A model generated the notes under the pieces. That model saw only the letters and a program-made list of their open reading frames with translations. It did not search any database and had not been told where the DNA came from. Positions 28,203-37,019 of a stretch of DNA of 64,000 bases are shown piece after piece. Source of the DNA: Hyphomonas sp. (GTDB taxonomy: Bacteria > Pseudomonadota > Alphaproteobacteria > Caulobacterales > Hyphomonadaceae). How positions within the stretch are numbered: the first letter of the stretch is position 1; the number at the start of each line of letters is the position of its first letter. The position numbers and the translations under genes are program-made. Location of the stretch: contig JACKIK010000003.1 of NCBI GenBank assembly GCA_020638455.1, positions 496,001 through 560,000 on the forward strand, read 5' to 3'.

Positions 28203-29702
28203 ATGTCGATGACGTATGAACTGAAGCCCAGGATCCTGGTCTTTGGCGTCGGCGGTGCCGGTGGCAACGCCGTCGACAACATGATCGAGGCGAACCTGCA
28301 GGGCGTCGAGTTCATCGTCGCCAATACGGACGCGCAGGCGCTCGAACGCTCGCGAGCCGACATCAGGATCCAGCTCGGCCCTGTCACCACGTCCGGCCTC
28401 GGCGCGGGCGCGCGCCCCGAAATCGGTGAGAAGGCTGCGGAAGAGAGCTATCAGGACATTCTGGGCCGCCTCGAAGGCGCCCATATGGTGTTTATCGCTG
28501 CCGGCATGGGCGGCGGCACCGGCACCGGCGCAGCGCCCGTGATCGCCCGCGCGGCGCACGAGCTCGGCATCCTCACCGTCGCCGTCGTGACCAAGCCGTT
28601 CGGCTTCGAAGGCAACCGCCGCATGAATGTCGCGGAGTCCGGGCTTGAGGCGATCCGCGCACATGTCGACACCATGATCGTGGTGCCGAACCAGAACCTG
28701 TTCCGCATCGCCAATGACCGCACCACCTTCGCCGACGCGTTCCGCATGGCCGATGACGTGCTGTATGCCGGCGTGCGCGGCATCACGGACCTGATGGTCA
28801 TGCCGGGCCTCATCAACCTCGATTTCGCCGATGTCAGCGCCATCATGCGCGGCATGGGCACCGCCATGATGGGCATGGGTGAAGCCAGCGGCGACACCCG
28901 CGCGCTCGACGCGGCACGCCAGGCCATCGACAATCCGCTGCTGGACGAAGTGTCGATGAAGGGCGCCCGCGGCGTGCTGATCAACATCACCGGCGGCTAT
29001 GACATGACCCTGTTCGAGCTGGACGAAGCCGCCAACGAGATCCGCCGCGAAGTCGACTCCGACGCCAATATCATTCTGGGCTCAGCCTTCGATCCGGAAC
29101 TGGAAGGCCGTATCCGCGTGTCGGTCGTCGCTGCCGGCGTGCAGGCCGGCTTTGCCATGGGCGCCGGCGAGCGGCCGCAGGAGGCCGCGCCGGCAACGGT
29201 GCGCCAGCCCATCGCGGCCCCGGTGGAAGAGCCGGAACCGGAAGCCGAGCCGGAACCCCAATTCGAAGCCGAAGCGGAACAGGATGTCGCCGCCTTGGCT
29301 GAAACTGCTGACGACGCGAACGAAGATTATGTGGACGAGGCCGGTGCGCTGCAGGACGAGCGCCCCGCCATCATCACCCACGGCCGCGCCGCAGCTTCTG
29401 CCACTCCCCTCCCCGAAGAGGAGGCCGTGAGTGAAGAAGGAGACAAAGACGTGAGCGCAGATTCCGTATTCTCCGCCCATCGCGACATTCCCGTGGAAGA
29501 CAAACCGAGACAGGATGGCCGCAGCGCCGGCTTCGCCAACCTGTTTGGCTGGCGCCGCGCACCGCAGGGCGAAAACGACGACACGCCCGAACAGGCACGC
29601 GCGCCGATCGTGTCCTCGCCCGACGACCATCCGGAGCCGGCTCCGTTCGACGATGCGGACCTCGAAATTCCGGCATTCCTGCGCCGCTCGGCCAATCACT
29701 GA
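28203..29702 (+). CDS. ftsZ: cell division GTPase FtsZ
   Basis: A 499-residue tubulin-like GTPase that forms the Z-ring. Key parts are GVGGAGGNAVDNM at the start, the tubulin signature GGGTGTG at residues 103-109, and the T7 loop LINLDFADVSAIM. The globular domain ends near residue 320. A long acidic Glu/Ala/Pro linker of about 160 residues follows, longer than in E. coli and usual for Alphaproteobacteria, then the C-terminal peptide EIPAFLRRSANH that binds FtsA and other partners. The ribosome binding site AGTGAGGG is close to the ATG. Two hairpins follow the stop. Confidence 0.98.
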   Translation: MSMTYELKPRILVFGVGGAGGNAVDNMIEANLQGVEFIVANTDAQALERSRADIRIQLGPVTTSGLGAGARPEIGEKAAEESYQDILGRLEGAHMVFIAAGMGGGTGTGAAPVIARAAHELGILTVAVVTKPFGFEGNRRMNVAESGLEAIRAHVDTMIVVPNQNLFRIANDRTTFADAFRMADDVLYAGVRGITDLMVMPGLINLDFADVSAIMRGMGTAMMGMGEASGDTRALDAARQAIDNPLLDEVSMKGARGVLINITGGYDMTLFELDEAANEIRREVDSDANIILGSAFDPELEGRIRVSVVAAGVQAGFAMGAGERPQEAAPATVRQPIAAPVEEPEPEAEPEPQFEAEAEQDVAALAETADDANEDYVDEAGALQDERPAIITHGRAAASATPLPEEEAVSEEGDKDVSADSVFSAHRDIPVEDKPRQDGRSAGFANLFGWRRAPQGENDDTPEQARAPIVSSPDDHPEPAPFDDADLEIPAFLRRSANH

Positions 29703-29764
29703 CCGGGGCAGCAAAAAGCAGCGCCGCCCTGCGGATCTGTTACAAGAATAGTCAAACAAAATCA

Positions 29765-29820
29765 GGGCCATACCGCAAGGTACGGCCCATTCTGTAACAC
29801 GGCGAAACAAGCCGTGTTTT
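29765..29820 (+). terminator. tandem hairpins after ftsZ
   Basis: A first hairpin (29765-29788, 10 bp stem with one mismatch, GCAA tetraloop) is followed by a second (29796-29818, AACACGGC/GCCGTGTT, 7-nt loop) that runs into four T residues. They lie 62 bp past the ftsZ stop and 65 bp before lpxC, so they should end or attenuate ftsZ transcription. A weak TTGATA-17-CAGATA pair at 29819-29847 could be the lpxC promoter. Confidence 0.7.
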
Positions 29821-29884
29821 GATAAGCGCGGGGCCTGCGGTCAGATAGGCTGCAACTGATTGTGTCGTAGAAAGTTTTCCCGCC

Positions 29885-30796
29885 ATGGACATGCAGCAGA
29901 CCATCGAGCGGCCCGCCATGTGCGCCGGCATCGGCGTTCACAGCGGCGAAAAGTCCCGCCTGGTCCTGAAGCCCGCCACGGCCGGCACAGGCGTCGTATT
30001 CCGCCGGACGGACCTCACCGGCCGTGACGCGCTGATCCGCGCGCATGCCGAAAACGTCTCCGACACGCGGATGAACACCACCCTGTCGAACGAGGACGGT
30101 GTGTCGGTCGCCGTGGTGGAACACCTGATGGCGGCCGTCTCGGGCCTCGGCATCGACAACCTCCTTGTCGAGATCGACGGGCCGGAAGTGCCGATCATGG
30201 ACGGATCGTCGGCGGTCTTCTGCGAGCTGCTGCTGCAGGCCGGGATCCGCACCCAGTCGGCATCGCGCCGGCGCATCCGCATCCTCGAAACCGTCGAGAT
30301 CGTCGACGGGGAGAAGCGCGCCTCGCTCTCCCCTTCCCCGGACCAGCACCTGACCATGCGGGCCCGCATCGAATACGACAACAATGTCATCGGCATTCAG
30401 CAGATGGCCCTGCGCCTCGCGCCCGGCATGTTTGCCCGCAACCTCGCCTTTGCGCGGACCTACGGCTTCGCCCGCGACGTCGACATGCTGCGCAGCATGG
30501 GCCTCGCGCGTGGCGGCTCGCTCGACAATGCGGTCGTGGTCGACGGCGAAGAGATCATGAACCCGGAAGGCCTGCGCACGGAGGACGAATTCGTGCGCCA
30601 CAAGATGCTTGACGCCGTCGGCGACCTGATGCTGGCCGGCGCGCCGATTGCCGGCGCGTACGATGCCGTGCGTCCCGGCCACGCACTGAACAACCAGCTG
30701 GTGCGCAAGCTGCTGGCCACCCCTTCAGCCTGGTGCTGGGAGAGCGACGAGGCCGAAGCCGAGGCGAGCGGAGCCCGCGCCCGCGCTGCCCTCTAG
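29885..30796 (+). CDS. lpxC: UDP-3-O-acyl-N-acetylglucosamine deacetylase
   Basis: A 303-residue zinc deacetylase, the committed step of lipid A synthesis. The zinc ligands are visible: H80 in VEHLMAAVSGLGI, and H239 and D243 in HKMLDAVGDL. The catalytic histidine H266 is in RPGHALNN, and the active-site acid lies in the EVPIMDGSSAVF loop. Length is normal. It follows ftsZ after two hairpins, the standard alphaproteobacterial order, which ties outer-membrane synthesis to division. The Shine-Dalgarno is poor. Confidence 0.97.
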   Translation: MDMQQTIERPAMCAGIGVHSGEKSRLVLKPATAGTGVVFRRTDLTGRDALIRAHAENVSDTRMNTTLSNEDGVSVAVVEHLMAAVSGLGIDNLLVEIDGPEVPIMDGSSAVFCELLLQAGIRTQSASRRRIRILETVEIVDGEKRASLSPSPDQHLTMRARIEYDNNVIGIQQMALRLAPGMFARNLAFARTYGFARDVDMLRSMGLARGGSLDNAVVVDGEEIMNPEGLRTEDEFVRHKMLDAVGDLMLAGAPIAGAYDAVRPGHALNNQLVRKLLATPSAWCWESDEAEAEASGARARAAL

Positions 30797-30929
30797 GCTG
30801 CCCTGCACATTACAGTTCGGAAAACGTCGGGCCGGCGCCCCATCCTGCCTGTGAAAGGTCCTTGGAAAAGCCTGTCAGTTCGGGCTAATCAGGTCCGGAC
30901 GAAAATTGCAGTAGAGCGCGCCTGAGCCC

Positions 30930-31763
30930 ATGAAGCCTGCCAAGCCCATCGCCATCGCCCTGATTGCGGCCACTGTCGGTCTCACCGCGTGCCAGAGCCG
31001 GGCCAAGCGCCACGAAGAACTCGCTTATGTCGAGCGGCCAGTGGAACAGCTCTACAACCAGGCCGCGGAGAAGCTAGACAAGCGCAGCTATGCCGACGCC
31101 ATCCTCCTGTTCAACGAGGTCGAGCGCCAGCACCCCTATTCCGAATGGGCACGCCGTTCGATGGTGATGACGGCCTACGCCAACTACAAACAGCACAATT
31201 ACGATGAGGCGATCTCCGCCGCGCAGCGCTATATCAGCCTGCACCCCGGCGGGTCGGAAGCGGCCTATGCCTACTACCTCGTCGCCATCAGCCAGTTCGA
31301 GCAGATCGTCGACGTTGGCCGCGACCAGGGCACCACCGAACAGGCCAAGACGGCCCTGCAGGATATCCTGCGCCGTTTCCCCGACAGCGAATATTCGCGC
31401 GATGCCCAGATCAAGCTGGACATGGTCAATGACCAACTCGCCGGCAAGGAAATGACGATCGGCCGCTGGTACCTGCGCTCGAACCAGACCCTTGCCGCCA
31501 TCAACCGCTTCCGCACCGTTGTCGAGACTTATGACCGCACCTCTCACACGGAAGAAGCGCTCTATCGCCTTGTCGAGGCCTACCTCTCGCTCGGCATGCG
31601 CCCGCAGGCCACCGAAGCGGCCGCCGCGCTGGGCTATAACTATCCGGACTCGGACTGGTATCGCATGGCCTACACGCTGATGACGTCTGAAGGCGTGCCG
31701 CTGGAGCAGGCCTCTGCACCGAAGCGCACCCTGCTGCAGAAGATCATTCCCGGCGGCAAGTAA
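30930..31763 (+). CDS. bamD: outer membrane assembly lipoprotein BamD
   Basis: A 277-residue lipoprotein of the BAM complex, which inserts beta-barrel proteins into the outer membrane. The signal ends in the lipobox LTAC, and TPR-like helical repeats follow: VEQLYNQAAEKLDKRSYADA, YSEWARRSMVMTAYANYK, YAYYLVAISQFEQI and YRLVEAYLSLGM. Length and repeat order match BamD/ComL. It continues the ftsZ-lpxC-bamD order seen in many Alphaproteobacteria. The 133 bp gap before it (30797-30929) shows no hairpin that I trust. Confidence 0.95.
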   Translation: MKPAKPIAIALIAATVGLTACQSRAKRHEELAYVERPVEQLYNQAAEKLDKRSYADAILLFNEVERQHPYSEWARRSMVMTAYANYKQHNYDEAISAAQRYISLHPGGSEAAYAYYLVAISQFEQIVDVGRDQGTTEQAKTALQDILRRFPDSEYSRDAQIKLDMVNDQLAGKEMTIGRWYLRSNQTLAAINRFRTVVETYDRTSHTEEALYRLVEAYLSLGMRPQATEAAAALGYNYPDSDWYRMAYTLMTSEGVPLEQASAPKRTLLQKIIPGGK

Positions 31764-31773
31764 GCGGCGCGCG

Positions 31774-33876
31774 TCAGGCGCCGATCAGGTCGAACCATTC
31801 GTCCTCGGTCATCGTCTGCACACCGAGTTCCTGGGCTTTCTTGAGTTTCGAACCGGCGCCCGGCCCGGCAACCACGATATCCGTCTTCGCCGAGACGGAG
31901 CCCGATACTTTCGCGCCGAGGGCACTGGCGCGTGCCTTCGCCTCGTCGCGCGTCATCCGTTCCAGCGTCCCGGTAAACACGATGGTCTTTCCGGCGACCG
32001 GGCTGTCTGTCGACGCACGCGCCTCATCCTCGATGGTGATCTCAGACAGCAGTGCGGCGAGCATTTTGCGATTGTGCGCTTCGTGCTCGAAATCGCAAAG
32101 CGCACCGACGGCCGCCGCACCGATGCCGTCGATGCTGACCAGCGCGGCCCAGGCCTCGCCGCCCTCCCCTTCATCGGCCGCGGCGACCACAGTGTTCCAG
32201 AATGTCTCCCAGGACAGGAACTGGCGGGCGAACAGCTGCGACGTGGTCTGGCCGACATGGCGGATGCCAAGACCATTCAGGAAGCGCGCGAACGGCACCT
32301 GGCGCCGCGCATCGATCGCATCGAACAGCTTGCGGGCGGAGACCTTGCCGAAGCCTTCCCATTCCTCCAGCGGCGGCAGGCCGGCCGCCTCGATTGCGGC
32401 CGCAAGACGGAAGATATCCTGCGGGCCTTTCAGCACGCCCGCATCATGAAACAGCTGGATCTGCTTCGCCCCGAGGCCGTCAATGTCGAGTGCCTTGCGG
32501 GACACGAAATGCTTCAGCCGTTCCACCGCCTGCGCCGGACAGACGAGTCCGCCGGTACACCGCCTGCGGACGTCCGCAACGCCCTTGTCGTCGATTTCGC
32601 GCACGGCTTCCGACCCGCAAACCGGGCAATGGTCCGGCATCTTCCAGGGCTTGCCACCTCCATCCGTCACGACACGGAGGACCTGGGGGATCACATCCCC
32701 CGCCCGCTGGATCTCGACGATGTCGCCCGGTTTGACACCGAGCCGGGCAATCTCGTCCTCATTATGAAGCGTCGCATTCGACACGACCACGCCGCCCACC
32801 GTCACGGGCTCAAGCCGCGCCACCGGCGTCAGCGACCCCGTGCGTCCGACCTGGACGTCGATGGCTTCCAGTTTCGTCGTCGCCTTCTGGGCGGGGAATT
32901 TGTGCGCGATGGCCCATCGTGGCGCGCGGCTGACAAAGCCGAGGCGCTGCTGCCAGTCCAGCCGGTCCACCTTGTAGACGACGCCGTCGATATCATAGGG
33001 CAGACTCGCCCGCTGCGACTCGATGCTCCGGTACGTGTCCAGCAATCCCTCGACCGTCGTGGTACGGATCATCAGCGGATTGGTTTCGAATCCCCACCTG
33101 CGGAATGCGTTCACCGCCTCATGCTGCGAGTCCGCGAACGGCGCACTCTCCGCCGCCCAGGCATAGGCGAAGAATCGCAGGGGGCGCGATTTCGTGATCT
33201 CGACATCAAGCTGCCGAAGGCTCCCCGCCGCCGAATTGCGTGGGTTGGCGAAGACCTTCCGCCCGGCCGCCTCTTCGCGCGCATTGAGGGCAGCGAAGTC
33301 CTGCTTGGTCATATAGACCTCGCCGCGGATCTCGATGAAATCCGGCCAGTCCTTGCCGGAGAGTTTCGCCGGGATATCTGCCAGTGTGCGCGCATTCGCC
33401 GTGACGTCCTCGCCGACATCGCCATTGCCGCGGGTTGCCGCGCGCTTCAGGCGGCCCTTTTCATAGCTGAGGCTCAGCGACAGCCCGTCGATCTTGGGCT
33501 CTGCCGTCAGGGCGATCGGCTCATCTGCCGAGAGGCCGAGAAAGCGCCGGATGCGGTCGACAAAGTCCGCGACATCCTCGTCGCTGAAAGCATTCTCGAG
33601 CGAAAGCATGGGCGCCGCATGGGCTGCCTTGGTGAAGCCATCCTGCGCGCTGGCGCCCACACGGTCAGACGGGCTGTCCGGCCGCTTGAGGTCCGGGAAG
33701 CGAGCCTCGATCGCGGCGTTGCGCAGACGGGCTGCATCATATTCCGCGTCGCTCATCAGCGGCGCATCGTCCTGGTAGTAGGCCGCATCCGCTTCCGCGA
33801 TCAGCTTTGCGAGGCGTTCAAGTTCGGCCGCGGCGTCTTCGCGGGTCAGGTCCTCGACCGGGGTCGCCTCGCTCAT
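31774..33876 (-). CDS. ligA: NAD-dependent DNA ligase
   Basis: A full-length 700-residue ligase that seals nicks in replication and repair using NAD+. The nucleotidyl lysine is K128 in EPKIDGLSLSL. The zinc finger reads CPVCGSEAV with RRRCTGGLVCPAQ. Helix-hairpin-helix repeats follow, then a C-terminal BRCT domain (about 620-700; GKTIVFTGTLERMTRDEAKARA). It overlaps recN upstream by 4 bp. Its 3' end converges on bamD with 10 bp between stops. Confidence 0.97.
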   Translation of the reverse strand: MSEATPVEDLTREDAAAELERLAKLIAEADAAYYQDDAPLMSDAEYDAARLRNAAIEARFPDLKRPDSPSDRVGASAQDGFTKAAHAAPMLSLENAFSDEDVADFVDRIRRFLGLSADEPIALTAEPKIDGLSLSLSYEKGRLKRAATRGNGDVGEDVTANARTLADIPAKLSGKDWPDFIEIRGEVYMTKQDFAALNAREEAAGRKVFANPRNSAAGSLRQLDVEITKSRPLRFFAYAWAAESAPFADSQHEAVNAFRRWGFETNPLMIRTTTVEGLLDTYRSIESQRASLPYDIDGVVYKVDRLDWQQRLGFVSRAPRWAIAHKFPAQKATTKLEAIDVQVGRTGSLTPVARLEPVTVGGVVVSNATLHNEDEIARLGVKPGDIVEIQRAGDVIPQVLRVVTDGGGKPWKMPDHCPVCGSEAVREIDDKGVADVRRRCTGGLVCPAQAVERLKHFVSRKALDIDGLGAKQIQLFHDAGVLKGPQDIFRLAAAIEAAGLPPLEEWEGFGKVSARKLFDAIDARRQVPFARFLNGLGIRHVGQTTSQLFARQFLSWETFWNTVVAAADEGEGGEAWAALVSIDGIGAAAVGALCDFEHEAHNRKMLAALLSEITIEDEARASTDSPVAGKTIVFTGTLERMTRDEAKARASALGAKVSGSVSAKTDIVVAGPGAGSKLKKAQELGVQTMTEDEWFDLIGA

Positions 33877-35564
33877 GCATCCTCCAACAGCCTCCCGGCC
33901 GCTGCGCGGGCCTCCTCGGTGATCTCGGCGCCGGACAGCATGCGGGCAATTTCTTCCTGCCTGTCCGCTTCATCTAGCCCGCGCAGGCGCGTGCCGCCAG
34001 ACTTGCCCTTGCCTTTCTCCACAAGCCACTGCGCCCGGGCCGCTGCAGCGACCTGCGGGCTGTGCGTGACGGCAAACACCTGGCGTGTTTTCCCGAGACG
34101 CACCAGACGCTCGCCGATGGCTGCCGCCACCGCCCCGCCGACGCCCTGGTCGGCCTCGTCGAAGATCAGCGTCGCAGCGCTGCCTGCCTCGGCGAGCGCG
34201 CATTTCAGCGCAAGGGAGACCCGTGCGAGCTCCCCGCCGGATGCAATTTTGCGCAGCGGCCCGAAGCCGGCACCGGGGTTCGTCTCGGCATCGAACTCCA
34301 CCCGGTCGGCCCCAGAGGCGCCGCCCTCATCCTCGTCGAGCGCCGAAACGCTGACACGGATCACCGCCCGGCCGAGTTTCAGCGGGCACAGTTCTTTCGC
34401 GATCGCTGTCTCCAGCCGGGCGGCAGCTGCCTGCCGCGCTGCGGACAGGCGGGAGGCCGCATCATGCCAGGCCGCATTGGCCGCGCTTTCGGCCCTGCGC
34501 GCACGGATGAGGGTGTCCTCGCCCGCCGTCACGAGGCTGAGCCGCTCTCGCAGCGCTGCCAGCACGTCGGGCAACAGATCCGCCTCGACCGAATGTTTCC
34601 GCGCTGCCGCCCGCAGGGCAAACAGGCGCGCTTCAGCCGCTTCCAGTGCGCCTGTATCGTGCTCGACCAGGCTTTCCAGTGCGGCAATCGCCGCCTCTGC
34701 CTCGCCCGTCTCGATCAGCGCCCGCTCCAGTGCTTCAGCCGCCGCCCGTGCCGCATGCGCCAGCGGATGGTCGGCGCCGTCGAAGCCCGGCAGACGGCAG
34801 ATCCGTTCGGCCGCACGCGCTGCCTTGGACAGCGCTGTTTCGATCTCGGCATCGGCGAACGCCTCCTCGGCTTCACCGATCGCCTCGCTCACCCGCTCGG
34901 ACTGCATCAGGCGCGTGCGCGTGTCAGTCAGCCGGGCCGCCTCCCCCGCAACCGGTGCCAGCCGGTCGAGCTCGTCGACGGCGGCGGCAAGCCACTCGCG
35001 GGTGCGCACCGCTTCGTCCAGTTCGGCCTCCAGTCGCTCGCGCGTCTCCCGCGCATCCAGCCGCGCGGCATGCGCCGCGGCGCATGACTCGAGCAGGGCT
35101 TCATTCCCCGCAAACAGGTCCAGCAATTTCCGGTGCGCGGATGGGCGCATCAGGCTGGAGGCGGCATGCTGGCCGTGCATCTCCACAAGCGTTTCCCCCG
35201 CCTCGCCCAGCAGGGCGGCACTCACCGGCTGGTCGTTGATGAAGGCGCGCGCCGGGCCGCTGGCGCGGACGACACGTTTCAGGGTCAGCGTCTCGTCGGG
35301 CGAGGCTTCGAAGCCATGTTCCGACAGCACGTCCCACACCGGATGGCCGGGCGGTACTGCGAATTCCGCTGCAACGGAGGCCTGCTCGGCCCCCGCCCGG
35401 ACCATGGCACGGTCGGCCGCCGCGCCGAGCGTCAGCGACAGGGCGTCAAGAATGATCGACTTACCAGCCCCGGTCTCCCCGGTCAGCGCGGTAAAGCCGC
35501 CGCCCGGCTCAAGGTCGAGACGATCGATCAGGACAAAATCACGAATGGACAAAGCAAGGATCAT
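33873..35564 (-). CDS. recN: DNA repair protein RecN
   Basis: A 563-residue SMC-like ATPase that acts in double-strand break repair. Walker A is GETGAGKS (29-36); the middle is a long Ala/Glu/Arg coiled coil (about 150-370); the C-terminal half has IASGGELARVSLALK as signature and ATLIFDEADQGVGG as Walker B. I chose MILALSIRD as the start because family similarity begins there; the frame opens 19 codons earlier. It overlaps ligA by 4 bp, so the pair is coupled, but the pair points opposite to the neighbouring cell-division genes. Confidence 0.95.
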   Translation of the reverse strand: MILALSIRDFVLIDRLDLEPGGGFTALTGETGAGKSIILDALSLTLGAAADRAMVRAGAEQASVAAEFAVPPGHPVWDVLSEHGFEASPDETLTLKRVVRASGPARAFINDQPVSAALLGEAGETLVEMHGQHAASSLMRPSAHRKLLDLFAGNEALLESCAAAHAARLDARETRERLEAELDEAVRTREWLAAAVDELDRLAPVAGEAARLTDTRTRLMQSERVSEAIGEAEEAFADAEIETALSKAARAAERICRLPGFDGADHPLAHAARAAAEALERALIETGEAEAAIAALESLVEHDTGALEAAEARLFALRAAARKHSVEADLLPDVLAALRERLSLVTAGEDTLIRARRAESAANAAWHDAASRLSAARQAAAARLETAIAKELCPLKLGRAVIRVSVSALDEDEGGASGADRVEFDAETNPGAGFGPLRKIASGGELARVSLALKCALAEAGSAATLIFDEADQGVGGAVAAAIGERLVRLGKTRQVFAVTHSPQVAAAARAQWLVEKGKGKSGGTRLRGLDEADRQEEIARMLSGAEITEEARAAAGRLLEDA

Positions 35565-35707
35565 CTGCGTTCTCCCAACTCTACAGAAGCGCTTCATACC
35601 ATTGGAACAAAAGCGGAACAAATAGAATCTTCATGCGGGTTCGGCGCGCGCGGGATCTGCGCTAGGCTGGCCGGAACGCCGGGCAACAGGCGCAAGGAGG
35701 ATTTCCC

Positions 35708-36493
35708 ATGATCGACTACACGGACAAGGTTGCGCTGGTGACCGGCGGCGCCTCCGGCATTGGCGCGGCGCTTGCCGCTGCACTCAGCGAGCGCGGCGCC
35801 GACGTGATCGTCGCGGATATCCAGGAGGACCTCGCCCGCGAGGTCGCTGCGGGCCTCGCCCGGCCCGGTCTCGCCATCGCCTGCGACCTGTCCGGCCCGG
35901 AAGCACCGGCAAAACTCGTCAGGGAGGCCCACACGTGGAAGGGCCGGCTGGACCTTGTCTGCGCCAATGCCGGCATCGACCGGCACAAGCGCATGACAAA
36001 GGAAGATTTCGGGCCGGAGACGATGCGCATGTTCGAAGTGAACATGTTCTCCCCTTTCCGTCTCGCGCAGGCCTATGCCGCTCTGCTGGCGGGGTCAGGG
36101 GCCCGCGGGCGCCTGATGATCACAGGCTCGGAGAATTCGCTCAGCCTGCCGCACGCCGTCCGGCGCAGCCGTATCGGTGCGTATGGCGCGACCAAGCACG
36201 GCGTGCTGATCATGGCCGAATGGCTGCGCGAAGACCTCGAGGGCGAGCTGATGGATGTGCATGTGCTGATGCCGGGCGGGGTCTACACGCCGCTGATCGC
36301 CGCCGGCATTCCGGATCCCGCGATGATCCCGCCCGAATTCAACGTCATCATGCCGGAGGAATGCGCCCGGATCGCCCTGAAAGGGCTCGACCTCGGCCTG
36401 TTCTACATCCCGACCCACAAGCACATCGGCGAGGACATCCGTCCGCGCTTCGACGGCGTGCGGGCCGCGATCCGGGCGCTGGGTCTCAGCTAG
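35708..36493 (+). CDS. SDR-family NAD(P)-dependent oxidoreductase
   Basis: A 261-residue classical short-chain dehydrogenase. The cofactor motif is TGGASGIG near residue 13, the NAG motif appears in LVCANAGIDRH, and the catalytic Tyr and Lys are in YGATKHG, with the serine in ITGSENSLSLP. The substrate is not predictable. A good ribosome binding site (AAGGAGG) precedes the ATG. The gene is divergent from recN and overlaps a convergent tautomerase gene by 4 bp. Confidence 0.9.
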   Translation: MIDYTDKVALVTGGASGIGAALAAALSERGADVIVADIQEDLAREVAAGLARPGLAIACDLSGPEAPAKLVREAHTWKGRLDLVCANAGIDRHKRMTKEDFGPETMRMFEVNMFSPFRLAQAYAALLAGSGARGRLMITGSENSLSLPHAVRRSRIGAYGATKHGVLIMAEWLREDLEGELMDVHVLMPGGVYTPLIAAGIPDPAMIPPEFNVIMPEECARIALKGLDLGLFYIPTHKHIGEDIRPRFDGVRAAIRALGLS

Positions 36494-36897
36494 GCGGCGC
36501 CAATCCGCGCGTCCGTTCCCGTATCCTTGTCGACACGGCGCCCGTGAGCCCACCAGTTCTCGAAAGTCGTCTCGACGATCGACATGCCGAGATCTTCCCG
36601 GCGCAAACCGGGGGATTTCACCAGATTGTCCGCGATCGCCTCGAACAGGGCCTGTTTCATGGCGGCCGGACGGGCATTAAATGACAGGCGGATCATCAGG
36701 AAGTCCGGGCTGCGCGCCATACCGAAATAGTTCGGATCGAAGATGTAGTTCTCCTCCTCCAGTTCGCACGTCACCTGGAAGTAGTCGTCTTCCGGCAGCT
36801 TCATCACGTCCATCATGGCTTTGTGGATGCCTTTCGACATCGCGGCCTTGTAGGCATTGTCCTTGCCGGACCGCATCCAGACCTGAATCAGTGGCAT
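36490..36897 (-). CDS. tautomerase-superfamily protein
   Basis: A 135-residue protein of the 4-oxalocrotonate tautomerase superfamily. Proline follows the initiating methionine (MPLIQVWMRSG) and would become the N-terminal catalytic base. The later FLMIRLSFNARPAAMKQALFEAIADNL and GMSIVETTFENWWAHGR stretches match the longer tautomerase group. Substrate unknown. It is divergent from an MmyB-like regulator 122 bp away, with tandem palindromes between the two, and overlaps the SDR gene by 4 bp at the 3' end. Confidence 0.85.
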   Translation of the reverse strand: MPLIQVWMRSGKDNAYKAAMSKGIHKAMMDVMKLPEDDYFQVTCELEEENYIFDPNYFGMARSPDFLMIRLSFNARPAAMKQALFEAIADNLVKSPGLRREDLGMSIVETTFENWWAHGRRVDKDTGTDARIGAA

Positions 36898-36975
36898 GTC
36901 GTTTCTCCTCCTGTGCCGATCCGCCGTTGACGGATCATTTCAGGAGAATACGGTCAGCTTTCAGGCTCAAACAGG

Positions 36976-36995
36976 CCTAGGATTATCCTAGGATT
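36976..36995. promoter_or_regulatory. tandem CCTAGGATT repeats, candidate operator
   Basis: CCTAGGATT occurs twice with an 11 bp period (36976-36984 and 36987-36995). The second copy is centred on a perfect 10 bp palindrome (ATCCTAGGAT), and each holds the palindrome CCTAGG. It lies between the tautomerase and regulator genes, 25 bp before the regulator start, so autoregulation is likely. Confidence 0.6.
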
Positions 36996-37019
36996 CATCA
37001 ATCCCACACAGGCTCCACC

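Noticed and set aside
32074..35625. 1183-codon open frame opposite ligA and recN
   Set aside because: It spans two well-conserved genes and their overlap; composition is Ser/Arg/Ala-rich, an artefact of third-position GC.
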